A stretch of DNA of 17,724 nt from Lobulomyces angularis (lineage: Eukaryota; Chytridiomycota; Chytridiomycetes; Lobulomycetales; Lobulomycetaceae). Numbering within the stretch: the stretch's first letter is position 1; the number at the start of each line of letters is the position of its first letter. The notes beneath the pieces were generated by a model that did no database searches, was not told the DNA's origin, and saw only the letters and a program-made list of their open reading frames with translations. The stretch spans positions 1 to 17,724 of the forward strand of contig JADHYX010000437.1 of the NCBI GenBank assembly GCA_027604685.1, given 5' to 3'. A program made the position numbers and the translations under genes. Shown here in pieces: positions 1 to 8,577 of this stretch.

Positions 1-77
1 TTCTTATTTTTTACTCTGCAAAAAAATAAAAATTGAAAAATGAAACTTTTTAACGTTTGAATTTTATTTGCTTGCTT

Positions 78-94
78 AAACCCTAAAACCCTAG
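78..94 (+). promoter_or_regulatory. Paired telomere-box-like motifs (AAACCCTAA / AAAACCCTAGG)
   Basis: Two overlapping copies of the ACCCTA core lie about 210-225 bases before the start codon at 304. AACCCTAA is the telo-box known from plant promoters and the core bound by TTAGGG-binding factors such as Tbf1 in fungi, where it is common before ribosomal-protein and snoRNA genes. I found no other copy of the core in the window except at 264-273, so it is specific to this gene's promoter. Which factor binds it is inference. Confidence 0.4.
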
Positions 95-147
95 GAGGGA
101 CTAATTTCTAACGATTCCACAGCAGTTCCAGTGCTAATTTCATTCTA

Positions 148-180
148 GAGCTACTCCAGAGCTATTTTGGAGCTACTCTG
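148..180 (+). repeat. 11-bp tandem repeat, three copies
   Basis: GAGCTACTCCA, GAGCTATTTTG and GAGCTACTCTG follow one another at 148, 159 and 170 with an exact period of 11. The first five bases are identical in all copies, and the first and third share nine. It lies between the two telomere-box clusters, upstream of the start codon at 304. The period is about one helical turn, so it could be an array of protein sites on one DNA face; it could also be a chance microsatellite. Confidence 0.7.
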
Positions 181-263
181 TTTCGTCAAATGCCGCTTCA
201 ATCGTTTTCCTTTTTTTCAACCTCTTTTTTTCAAATTGCTTCAAAAAAACAACTTTTTTTGAT

Positions 264-273
264 AAAACCCTAA
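264..273 (+). promoter_or_regulatory. Third telomere-box-like motif (AAAACCCTAA)
   Basis: A third copy of the ACCCTAA core lies 31 bases upstream of the ATG at 304, in the same orientation as the pair at 78-94. Three same-strand copies within 200 bases suggest a functional element rather than telomere debris, but binding is not shown. Confidence 0.35.
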
Positions 274-303
274 TGTGAGGAATTAAGTTTTTCAACACAA
301 ACT

Positions 304-813
304 ATGATTTCTCCTGCAAATCATTCCGAACCAGCAACATCTGCTGTTCCCAGCATCTTTCCAGTCTTGAGCGTCACTGATGCTGCAAACATCGACGAAA
401 ACCTTCTCAAGGATCCCATCATCGCTACTACCAAACGTCAAAAATTAAACCAAACTAATTTATCCTCTCCTTTCAAATTCACCATCAACTCTCTTACTGA
501 CTTTAAATTGGATCTTACTAAAATTGCCAATGAAACAAAAAATGAGTCGGTAATCCAACACTCTAATAAAATAATCGAAAAGGTTGAATCTTTTTATCTA
601 GACGGGGAGGAGGAAAAATTTAAATTAAAAGAAAAAAATGCAGTTTTAGAATCAGAATTAAATTCTTTAAAAAAAGAATTAAAAGTAAAGGATTTAAAAG
701 TTGACAGTTTAAGTAACATAATTTTGAAACTTGTTGAAAAAAATTTAGAGGAAAAAGATGAAAAACTTAAATTATTTAAAATCTTGCAAGTTGTTAAGGA
801 GTTGGCTGTCTAA
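304..813 (+). CDS. Unrecognised coiled-coil protein, single exon, 169 aa
   Basis: I do not recognise this protein. The N-terminal half (residues about 1-75) is rich in Ser, Thr, Pro and Ala and looks disordered. Residues about 80-160 are strongly charged (Glu/Lys) with leucines at heptad-like spacing, which predicts a coiled coil, probably for dimerisation. There is no signal peptide or membrane segment. ATG 304 is the only in-frame start that follows the promoter motifs, and the TAA at 811 is followed by a long A-run. It is the only gene here without a detectable intron. The codons change character along the gene: roughly 43-50% G+C over 301-420 by hand count, falling to about 18-30% afterwards. 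The architecture would fit a small kinetochore or spindle-pole component, but that is a guess. The reading frame is real-looking but unconfirmed. Confidence 0.65.
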   Translation: MISPANHSEPATSAVPSIFPVLSVTDAANIDENLLKDPIIATTKRQKLNQTNLSSPFKFTINSLTDFKLDLTKIANETKNESVIQHSNKIIEKVESFYLDGEEEKFKLKEKNAVLESELNSLKKELKVKDLKVDSLSNIILKLVEKNLEEKDEKLKLFKILQVVKELAV

Positions 814-1169
814 AAAAAAAAAAAAAAAAAAGAAAAAAAATTAAAATTTCATAACCGTAATATAAAAAACAAAAGAAAATTATTTGCATTTTATCAAACT
901 CAATATCTATATGTGTATGTATATAGTTTTTTTTTATTAGAGTATTTAATAATTTAAAATTAACCTTTATTAAAATTTACTTCATTCATTCTTTTTTTAA
1001 AAAATTAATTAAGATAAAATTTGAATATTAATTGTAAATACTTTTAAAACTGGCAAAGAATTCTACAATTTCCTTAAATTCATATTCAAATTTTTATTTT
1101 CTAACCTTTATTTTTATTTTTATTAAAAAAAAAAAAAAAAATTAAATGAATAAATTTTCATTTTAGACA
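814..1169. other. AT-rich intergenic spacer between two + strand genes
   Basis: This spacer holds homopolymer A and T runs and no coding potential that I can see. Its last bases, a T-rich tract ending in TTTTAG directly before ACAATG, look like a 3' splice site. A short 5'-UTR intron in the next gene is therefore possible, but I could not find a convincing upstream exon. Confidence 0.5.
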
Positions 1170-2330
1170 ATGAAAAAAACGTTAAACAAATTTAAAGATC
1201 TTCGATTTAATCAAAGCGAAAAATCTATAAGAGATGATAGTTACAAGCCATTTTTAGCAACACCAGAATGGTTTAACAAAAAAACAATTAAAGAAGAAAA
1301 TAAAATTGAAGAAACGGATGTTTTAGCAATTCTCAAACAAAAAGAAGGAAAAAGCATACTTTTTAATCAAATGGAATTGAATTATGCAAAAAAAAATTTT
1401 TTTATTGTTTTAGAAATTTGCACAACTTTAGAAAAACATTTTGTGAACTATATAAAGTCAAATGGAGATGAGTTAAATTTATCCTGTAAAGTTGGAGATA
1501 TTGATTTTAATGACTGGAAAATTATCTTGGAAACAAAATGTAGAGCTTTATTAAAAATTTGTGAAATAAATAAAGAAGTTGAATTTTCAATAGATTGCTT
1601 AGATTTGAAAGATTCGTTGCTGTTGGATTCTTTGGATACTATAAGTTATTTTGATGATGATAGCCTTTTTATTTTAAAAGCCGAAATTTGTTTGAAGTTT
1701 GAAAAGTTTAACGGTATTGATAAAAAAAATCAAAATTTACTTTTTATTTTATAAACAATTTTTGTTTTTTTTAATCTTTTTAACCTCCTAGAAACCTTAA
1801 AGTTTTTAAAAAAACATCAAAATAATAATGTTTATATTTACTTGGAAAGTTTAATTTTAATTTCAAAAATATTTAAAATAAAATTAAAAAATTTTTATAT
1901 TTTTAACAAAAATTTTCAACTTGTAATGAAATTTTTATTAACCGTTTTGTTTAAATTAAAAAAAAAATTTAAGTTAATTTATTTCAACTCAAAAAAAAAT
2001 TTGGTGGATTTTGAGTCGAACCAGTTTTTTCAATTATTTGAAAACAGTAATAAGTTTAAGAGTATCTCCTTGTTTGACCTCGATTTGCATGGAGACAAAC
2101 TAGATTATCTCAATACTTTTGCATTTGACGATAGCAATTTAATAATCTCACTGTTTATTATAGAAGAGTTAAAAGTAACCTCTGCTGCTCTACAAATCGA
2201 CTTAGAATTAATTTTGTTCGTTATTAATGTTTTGGATAAAGAATTATCTTCGGATGAGTTGTTGGATGAAGATATAAATTTTTTTTTTGACATTAACAAT
2301 TACAAAATCGTTGATTTTAAAGATATTTAA
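1170..2330 (+). CDS. TPR-like protein resembling C8orf76, two exons, about 360 aa
   Basis: Exons are 1170-1713 and 1792-2330. The 78-nt GT-AG intron (1714-1791) removes an in-frame TAA, and the two reading frames join cleanly across a GAA codon. Near the N terminus is TPEWF (residues 31-35), followed by a helical stretch beginning LKQKEGKSILF. The human protein C8orf76 has an equivalent PQWF motif followed by a helix of similar pattern. The exon junction creates a TPR-like helical pair (KAEICLKFEKFNETLKFLKK), again similar to C8orf76, whose human form is about 380 residues long. The remainder is Leu/Ile/Lys/Asn-rich helices with an acidic C terminus. The assignment rests on remembered family sequence, so it is tentative. 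TPR proteins usually bind partners rather than catalyse. The gene converges with ODAD4. It may alternatively be an unrelated TPR protein. Confidence 0.5.
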
Positions 2331-2573
2331 TTAATTTATTTTTTTTTTTTTAGATTTAACATTTTCTATATATAGACAAGAATATAATAATTTTATAGTA
2401 AAAAAAAAAAAAAAACATTAATATACAGTAGTTTTTTTAATAAATAATGAAAGAAACAAAAAATAATAATTGTAAATAAAAAAATTAAATAAAATAAAAT
2501 ACACGCAAAAAATTTATATATATGTCAATTTCAGTTTTTTTAAGTAAAATTTTTTTGTTACTTTTTTTTTTTT

Positions 2574-4367
2574 TTAAGTATGAACAGTTTTATAAATTTT
2601 CTGAACTTTCTCAAACCTTTTTTCCATACTCAACTTTTCATCAAAGTTAAATTCAACCTTACTGTTTGATTTTTTTGGTAGTTGTAAATTTTTTAGCATC
2701 TCTAATTTTTTGTTATTTTCCTCCCTAATTTTTTTTAAATTTTGTTCATTTTTTACTAAACTCTGCTGACTAGAGGTTAAGTCGCTTCCCCAGGCTAAGA
2801 GAGGTTTTGTTGGTGCTTTTGAGATTAATTTTTGTGTATACTCTAAACCGCAGGATTTTGCAGTCATCGGTCGCCTATTCGACATGGCAGAGCTTTGTCT
2901 ACTTGGAATAACTTTTTTTATTATGCTTTTACTACTCTGAGGTCTACCTTTTCCAGTTGTTGCGGATGCAGTAGGATTTCTCTGTCTCCAAAATTCAACT
3001 AAGTTTTAATTATTATTAGGAATTAACTTTTTTTTTTTTTGTGTATATTACTTCTAGTGTTTAGATAATCTATAGCATTATATACCAATTTCCCAATTTG
3101 CTCCTTTCCACACTTCATAAAACAGCTATCCTGAGTTAACTCCAATAAAAATATTTTATCATCAAAAATTTCTTCTAGTAAAACTTTCTCCAAGATATCG
3201 ATAGGTTCTTTTTTTTTATAAGTGTTAATAACAGGTTGATTTCCAACCAAAAATTTTTTTCTGCTCTCTGATTTTTTTTGGACAGAGGAAAAGTGACCAT
3301 GCTTCGGTTGCTGCAGTTGCTGTTCAAGTTGATAATACTGTTGATTTGACTCTTGCGGGTTGATAAGTAAATGCTGGCTTACTTCATTAATTATAGATAA
3401 TTTTTCTTCCCTTGCAGAGTGTAAATGGTTGCTAGCACTGATTGCGTTACTGTTATTCGGTGAGGAGGGATTGGAATTTACAGTTTTGCTGATGGTTTGA
3501 TGAGGATGAACAGTTGAATTTCTAGCACTAGATTTTTTTTTGCTGTTCAAGAAACTCTGAATGGAGGGAGGATGGTGTTGTTGTCTACTAGGTTTTGTTT
3601 GAGAACTTGTCAACAATTTTTTTTTTTCTTCTTCTTTTTGTAAACCAATCTTTCGTTTTTCCTTAATCCTCCCTGCATCTATTTCTAAAATTGCTTGGCT
3701 TCTATAAAATCAATAACAATTAAAAAAAAAAAGGTTAGGTTTGTTTAGTAAATTTCAATATTATATAAAAAGAGATTGAAAAAAATTGAAGTTATACATT
3801 GCTTCTTCAGATTTTTGCACACCAGCTTTAAATTGTGAGATTTCTGGCCTCTCTCTTTCTCCTTTGTGAAAATCCAGTAACGCTTTTTCAAAATCACCGC
3901 TATAATACAATCTATTTCATGATAATTAAATCCATTTTTTTTTTTTTTTTAATTTATTACGCTTCGGCTCTGGCCAAGAGAGCGCAGGCATAATTTGTAG
4001 CTGTAGTTTGACTAAACGAGCACTCGAGCAATGCCCTTTCTGCATCTTCCAAACCACCAGCTGCATCTCCACTGCTGAGTCGGCAGTGACTGCGAAGTAT
4101 CAAACAGTTCACCCTATCTCTGTCGAATGTAGAAATTACTCCAATGTCATTCGCAATCAACTTTTGTTTGATAGCTAACGCTTTACGAAAGCAAACTTCA
4201 GCTTTGGAATAGTTTTCCTTTCTCACTAAAGCTTCACCTTCGGAAGCCAGAGAAAGAAATAATGAGTTTTGAAAAGATACCTGCTCTTTTGTTAAAACTT
4301 TTTGCTTTGTTGGAGCCTTTAATGCCGAAGTTTGTACTGATTCTTTTTTGACATCAAATTTTAACAT
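2574..4367 (-). CDS. ODAD4: Outer dynein arm docking complex subunit 4 (TTC25-like), four exons, 531 aa
   Basis: Exons on the minus strand are 4367-3961, 3911-3798, 3701-3052 and 2998-2574; introns are 49, 96 and 53 nt and phases agree throughout. ODAD4 is the TPR adaptor that fixes outer dynein arms to doublet microtubules in motile cilia. Residues about 35-175 form N-terminal TPRs (AEGEAL..., AEALYYSGDFEKALLDFHKG, GVQKSEEAI), closely matching human ODAD4 (AETLYTMGDFEFAL, GIQKAQEAI). A Ser/Gln/His-rich linker (about 205-330) follows. Then comes the conserved block at about 343-396 (ILEKVLLEEIF... YLNTR-IEFWRQRNP), matching human LGELYVDKEYLEKLL... YLDTHSNFWRQ. Human ODAD4 then has a second TPR array. 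Here only about 135 basic, partly coiled residues remain before TAA, and only about 240 bp separate the gene from its neighbour, so the array is truly missing. ATG 4365-4367 opens the frame just ahead of the TPRs. Confidence 0.9.
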
Positions 4368-5028
4368 CCTTTTTTTAACTTTTCTGTTTTTGTTTTCTTT
4401 TATTTTTTTATTTAAATTATTTATTTTATTTTTAATTTTTTAATTTTTTTTTTTTAATATCAATCTAGTAACTTTTTAAGTTTTTTTTATTTTTTTATTT
4501 AAAATGGTATCTAGACCCACTTTTTCTTTTTTTTCTTTTTTTTCTTTATTTTATTTGATTGGTTAGATAGAAAATAAAAAAAAAAATAATAAAATAAAAT
4601 AAAAAAAAAATTTAGGAGAATTGTTAAATAAAAAAATAAAAAAAAACTTAAAAAGTTACTAAATTGATGATAAAAAAAAAAAAAAAAAATAGGAAACAAA
4701 ATTTAAATTTATTTTTTTTTTATGTTTTGTAAGTTTTAAAATTCAAAAATTTAAAATAAAATTAAAGTAGATATAAAAATTACTAAAATTAGTTAAATTT
4801 GTAATAAAGATTTATCATTATACTATTATTGTTATCAGCTGAGTAAAAGAATTAAAAATTTAATTTTTTTACCCTTGCTTTATTTTTTTATACATGGAAA
4901 AATTCGCTCTCTAAAAAAAAAAATTTTTTTTAATTATTAATTTAACAAAAAAATTTAAATTTTACTTTTTTAAAAAAAAAAAAAAAAAAATTTGGTTCAA
5001 TAAAATAAAAGCAAAAAAACAAGAAAGA
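4368..5028. other. Divergent AT-rich intergenic region
   Basis: This 661-bp stretch separates the starts of ODAD4 (-) and the methyltransferase (+), so it must hold both promoters. It consists almost entirely of A/T homopolymer runs with a few C or G bases. I see no RNA gene, no conserved motif and no believable coding frame. An open frame on the minus strand at 4511-4699 encodes only Phe/Leu/Tyr/Lys runs and is a composition artefact. Confidence 0.7.
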
Positions 5029-6580
5029 ATGTCTGATATCAAAGTTGAAAACATTCCAATTTATGAAAAATTTTTGGATGCAGGTTATGTTCCTGACTTT
5101 TTAATGAGAAAAGGAATTCGATATTTTTTAGGAAATAGACTAAACGAAATTGAAAATGGTAACGATTATACTTGATCTTATTTAGTTTACCTTAAAACTT
5201 CAATCTTAATTTCTTATTAAAAAAAAAAAATGACATTAAATAAAAATACAATTTAAAGGACAACTTTTATCAAACAAACAGGAATTAAAAGCTGAAAATA
5301 TTAAATCTAGATTGAATTTTCTCAATGAAAAAAAAATAGAATATATAAAACACTTAAAAAATGTTTCTAAAAAGCCTTTAGTCGATTCATCACAAGATAA
5401 AAAAGTTATAGCTTTAGATACGGAAAAGGCTAATGAACAACATTATGAAATTCCAACAGAATTTTTTAAACTATGTTTAGGAAATAAATTAAAGTATTCT
5501 GGCTGCTTATATGAAAATGGAGCAAAAAATTTGAATGAAGCTGAGGTGGATATGCTAGATTTGTATATTAATAGAGGTGCTTTTCATGACGGTCAAGAAG
5601 TATTGGATTTGGGTTGTGGATGGGGTTCAGTCACGTATAAATTACTTTAAATTAAAAATCCTTTTGTTTTTAACTTTTTCCTTTTTTTTTTTTTATTTGT
5701 AAGTCTGTATTTTGCTGAAAAATTTCCAAATTCAAGATTTACTTCTTTGTCTAATTCTGCCACTCAACGCCAACACATTGAACTTGTTGCAAAAGAAAAA
5801 AATTTGTCAAATGTAACGGTAATAACTGCTGATATAAATGATTTTGATTTTGAAAAAAATTTTGACAGAATAATTAGGTAATATTAATTTTTTAAAGAAT
5901 TAGTCATCAAACATATAACTACAACATATTCAATTTTTTTTATCAAAGTATTGAAATGTTTGAGCATATGAAAAACTACAGCCAGTTATTTTCAAAAATT
6001 AATAAATGGTTAAAACCTTCAGGAAAATTGTTTTGTCATGTTTTTGCTCATAAGGATATGCCTTATGACTTCAATGCTGGGGATAAAAACAGTTGGATGG
6101 CAAAGTACTTTTTTTCTGGCGGTACAATGCCAAGTGCTGACTTGTTTTTATTTTTTCAAGAAAACTTGACTATTGAAGATCGTTGGATAGTGAATGGAAA
6201 AAATTATGCTAAAACTTCTGCAGGTTACAAATATATAACTTGATTTTTTTTTTTTTTTTTTTTATTTTTTCAAAAGCTCTATAATTATTTTTTTTACTAT
6301 ACCAACTTTATTGAAAAAAATTTTTTTTTATTAGCTTGGTTAAAATTAATGGATGGCAATAAAGAAAAAGTATTAAATATTTTTGAAAAACACTATGGAA
6401 ACAAAGATTTAGCGTTCGCCTGGTATCAAAGATGGAGAGTCTTTTATCTTTCTGTTGAAGAAATGTTTAATTTCAATGACGGTAATCTATTTACTTAAAA
6501 ATTTTAACTTGTTTATTCTTCTATAAGGAGAGGAATGGGTTGTGGTTCATTGGTTATTCAACAAAAAAGCTGGAATTTAA
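5029..6580 (+). CDS. SAM-dependent methyltransferase, CFA synthase / coclaurine N-methyltransferase-like, six exons, 384 aa
   Basis: Exons are 5029-5158, 5259-5634, 5704-5877, 5949-6223, 6335-6481 and 6528-6580; introns are 100, 69, 71, 111 and 46 nt. The protein belongs to the cyclopropane-fatty-acyl-phospholipid-synthase-like class I methyltransferases and most resembles the coclaurine-N-methyltransferase-like branch. Visible motifs are NEQHYEIP (102-109), KYSGC (122-126), the SAM-binding loop DLGCGWGS (160-167), NSATQ after strand 2, the acidic TADINDFDF segment, the core IEMFEHMKNY (from 228), FFSGGTMPSADL, WIVNGKNYAKTS and the C-terminal GEEW-V-HWLF. Full length and all family blocks suggest an active enzyme. 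There is no signal peptide or transmembrane helix, so it is probably cytosolic. The acceptor could be an unsaturated lipid acyl chain or a small amine; sequence alone does not decide. The ATG at 5029 leads straight into the family's YEKFLDAGYVPDFL-type N terminus. Confidence 0.88.
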
Positions 6581-6799
6581 AACATATGTATTTTTGTTAG
6601 TTTTAAATTTGATTCCAGTATAGTTCTTAAACTTCGAAAAACAAAATTTTTTTTAAAAAATTAATTAATGGTGATCGAATACTGAATCATATTTTTCTAT
6701 ACTAATTTTGAAAATTTCAAATGTAAAATAGTAAATAAACATTTTATTATATAAATTTTTTTTTTTTTTTTTTTTAATTTACAAAAATCTTTAATTAAT

Positions 6800-8294
6800 A
6801 TGGAAGATAAAAGGAAAAAAGTTCAAGTCCATAAAACAAATGTAACGAACGTAAGTTGATTTTTTTTAATAAAGTTAAAAGAAAAAAATTTTAATTTAAA
6901 TAAATCAAATATTGCATTCAAGTTAAAAAGATTTGATTTTTTGGGAATTTTACCTTTTCATATATTTTTTTTCTTTTTTTCTTTTTTGTAGGTTTCGTCT
7001 ATAGACTTTCCAAATAATTTTTCAAACAATTTAGATCTTAGTTGGGATTTGGAAGCATTTAAAAAGGTAAAACCTTTTTTTTAATTAAAAAAAAAAATTA
7101 AAACAGTTTTGTTCAAAACAATAAATTAAAAAAAAAAAAAAATTAAAAATCCTCTTTTTATTTCATTTCATTTTTTTTTTAGAACTTCAACGTTGTTATT
7201 ACGAAATTAACTAAATTGAATATAGAATTTGATTTTATTGGTTTAGATGCCAGTATTGCAAATAGTTTACGAAGGTATATGTTAGCTGAAGTACCCACTA
7301 TGGCAATAGAAACTGTATATGTTAAATACAATGATGGAATTATGGCAGATGAAGTCTTAGGTAGGAAATTATTATGGAAAATGATATTTAAAACTTATTA
7401 ATTTGTTTCCAGCTCACAGATTAGGTCTTGTTCCATTAAAGGTTGACCCACGTCAATTTGAATTTTCAACACCGGGAGAAAATCCTACTGATTTAAATAC
7501 CCTAGTTTTTAAACTTGATGCCTTTTGTAGAAAAAATACTAAAGCGTTAAAAGATGCAGTGCATCCTAGTGAAAAATACTTAAATTCTAGTGTGTACTCG
7601 TCGAATTTAGAGTGGTAAAAACATTATTTGTTAAAGTATTGTAAAAACTATTTATTATTTAAATAGGGTACCGCAAGGAGAGCAAGCTGAAAAATTTGAG
7701 GACGTTAAAGCGGTAGACGAAGATATAATTTTAACAAAAATGAGACCAGGACAACAGATTAATCTCGAAATGTTTGCTGTGAAAGGTGTTGGACAAGATC
7801 ACGTAAAATTTTCTCCAATTACCAAACCCGGATGTTATCGACTACTACCAGAAATTAAAATTTTAAAACCTATATTAAACGAAGAAGCAAAACTATTCCA
7901 ATCTTGTTTTAGTAAAGGAGTGATTGATTTAGTTGAAAACAATGATGGTAATTTATAGTTTTATTTTTTAAATTTTCGCTAAAAATCAACTTTTAATTTT
8001 TATAAAGGTGATTTGGAAGCTAAAGTAGTTAATCCAAGATTAGATACAGTATCTAGAAATGTCTTTATGCATCCAGAATTCGAGGGTAAAGTGGAACTAA
8101 ATAGAATTCGCGACCATTTTATTTGTAAGCTTAAATTAATAATGGCTAAAAAAATTAACATATTTTTTCTTTTTCTTTTTTAAATATTAGTTGACGTCGA
8201 ATCATCCGGAATATACCCTCCTCATGTAATTGTTAAGGAAGGTTTGTTAGGATTAATTGAAAAATGTAAAAAAATTAAAGAGGCATTAGAATAA
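6800..8294 (+). CDS. RPC40: DNA-directed RNA polymerases I and III subunit AC40, seven exons, 335 aa
   Basis: Exons are 6800-6850, 6992-7066, 7183-7360, 7413-7614, 7667-7947, 8008-8124 and 8191-8294; introns are 141, 116, 52, 52, 60 and 66 nt. AC40 (yeast RPC40, human POLR1C) pairs with AC19 as the alpha-like assembly platform of polymerases I and III, which make rRNA, 5S rRNA and tRNA in the nucleolus and nucleus. The alpha-type motif lies at 59-85 (FDFIGLDASIANSLRR, then AEVPTMAIE). It is followed by DEVLAHRLGLVPLKVDP, the WVPQGEQ segment, ILTKMRPGQ-I-LE, GQDHVKFSPI, CYRLLP-I-IL-PI, VSRNVF, IRDHFIF-VES-G and a helical C terminus. The 335-residue length equals that of yeast RPC40 as I recall it. 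The short first exon (VHKTNVTN) matches the family's N-terminal V-R-NVTN pattern, which supports ATG 6800. Confidence 0.95.
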
Positions 8295-8577
8295 CAACAT
8301 TACTTACAATTTAATTAGAATAATATTCCTTTTTTTTTTTTTTTATAAAATGAAAAAAAATTTTAATGAAAAAAAAATTAAAATAAAAACATTGCGTTAA
8401 GGTCCAAAATTTATTTAGTTGAAAAATAAGATAAGAAAATATACAAAATCCACTTCAAAAAAAAAAAAAAAAGTTTCTGTATAGAATAATTCAAATTTTT
8501 TTTTTAAAAGAAAAACTCAAAAAGAAATAAAAAATTGAAGAAAAAAAAAAAAAAAAAACAGTTTAGATAGTTTCCCA

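Larger units (their letters stand above)
1..303. other. Upstream region of the first gene, no coding sequence
   Basis: I see no reading frame of note here; the ATG at 40 meets a stop after six codons. Compared with other intergenic stretches of the window it is less AT-rich and of higher complexity. It holds telomere-box-like motifs (78-94 and 264-273) and an 11-bp tandem repeat (148-180), so it is probably the promoter and 5' leader of the gene starting at 304. It could also be the 3' flank of a gene lying to the left. Confidence 0.6.

Noticed and set aside
1..100. Chromosome end / telomere array
   Set aside because: Only two CCCTAA-type units with flanking unique sequence, and another copy at 264; a true telomere would have long perfect tandem repeats.
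2105..2299. Minus-strand open frame opposite the C8orf76-like exon 2
   Set aside because: Ser/Asn-rich shadow of a conserved-looking coding exon on the other strand; no start context or motif.
4511..4699. Minus-strand open frame of 62 codons
   Set aside because: It consists of Phe, Leu, Tyr and Lys runs from A/T homopolymers in a divergent promoter region; no family signal.
5029..6580. Recent bacterial insertion or contamination as source of the methyltransferase
   Set aside because: Five GT-AG introns and the same AT-rich codon use as neighbouring genes show it is a resident nuclear gene; an ancient transfer remains possible.
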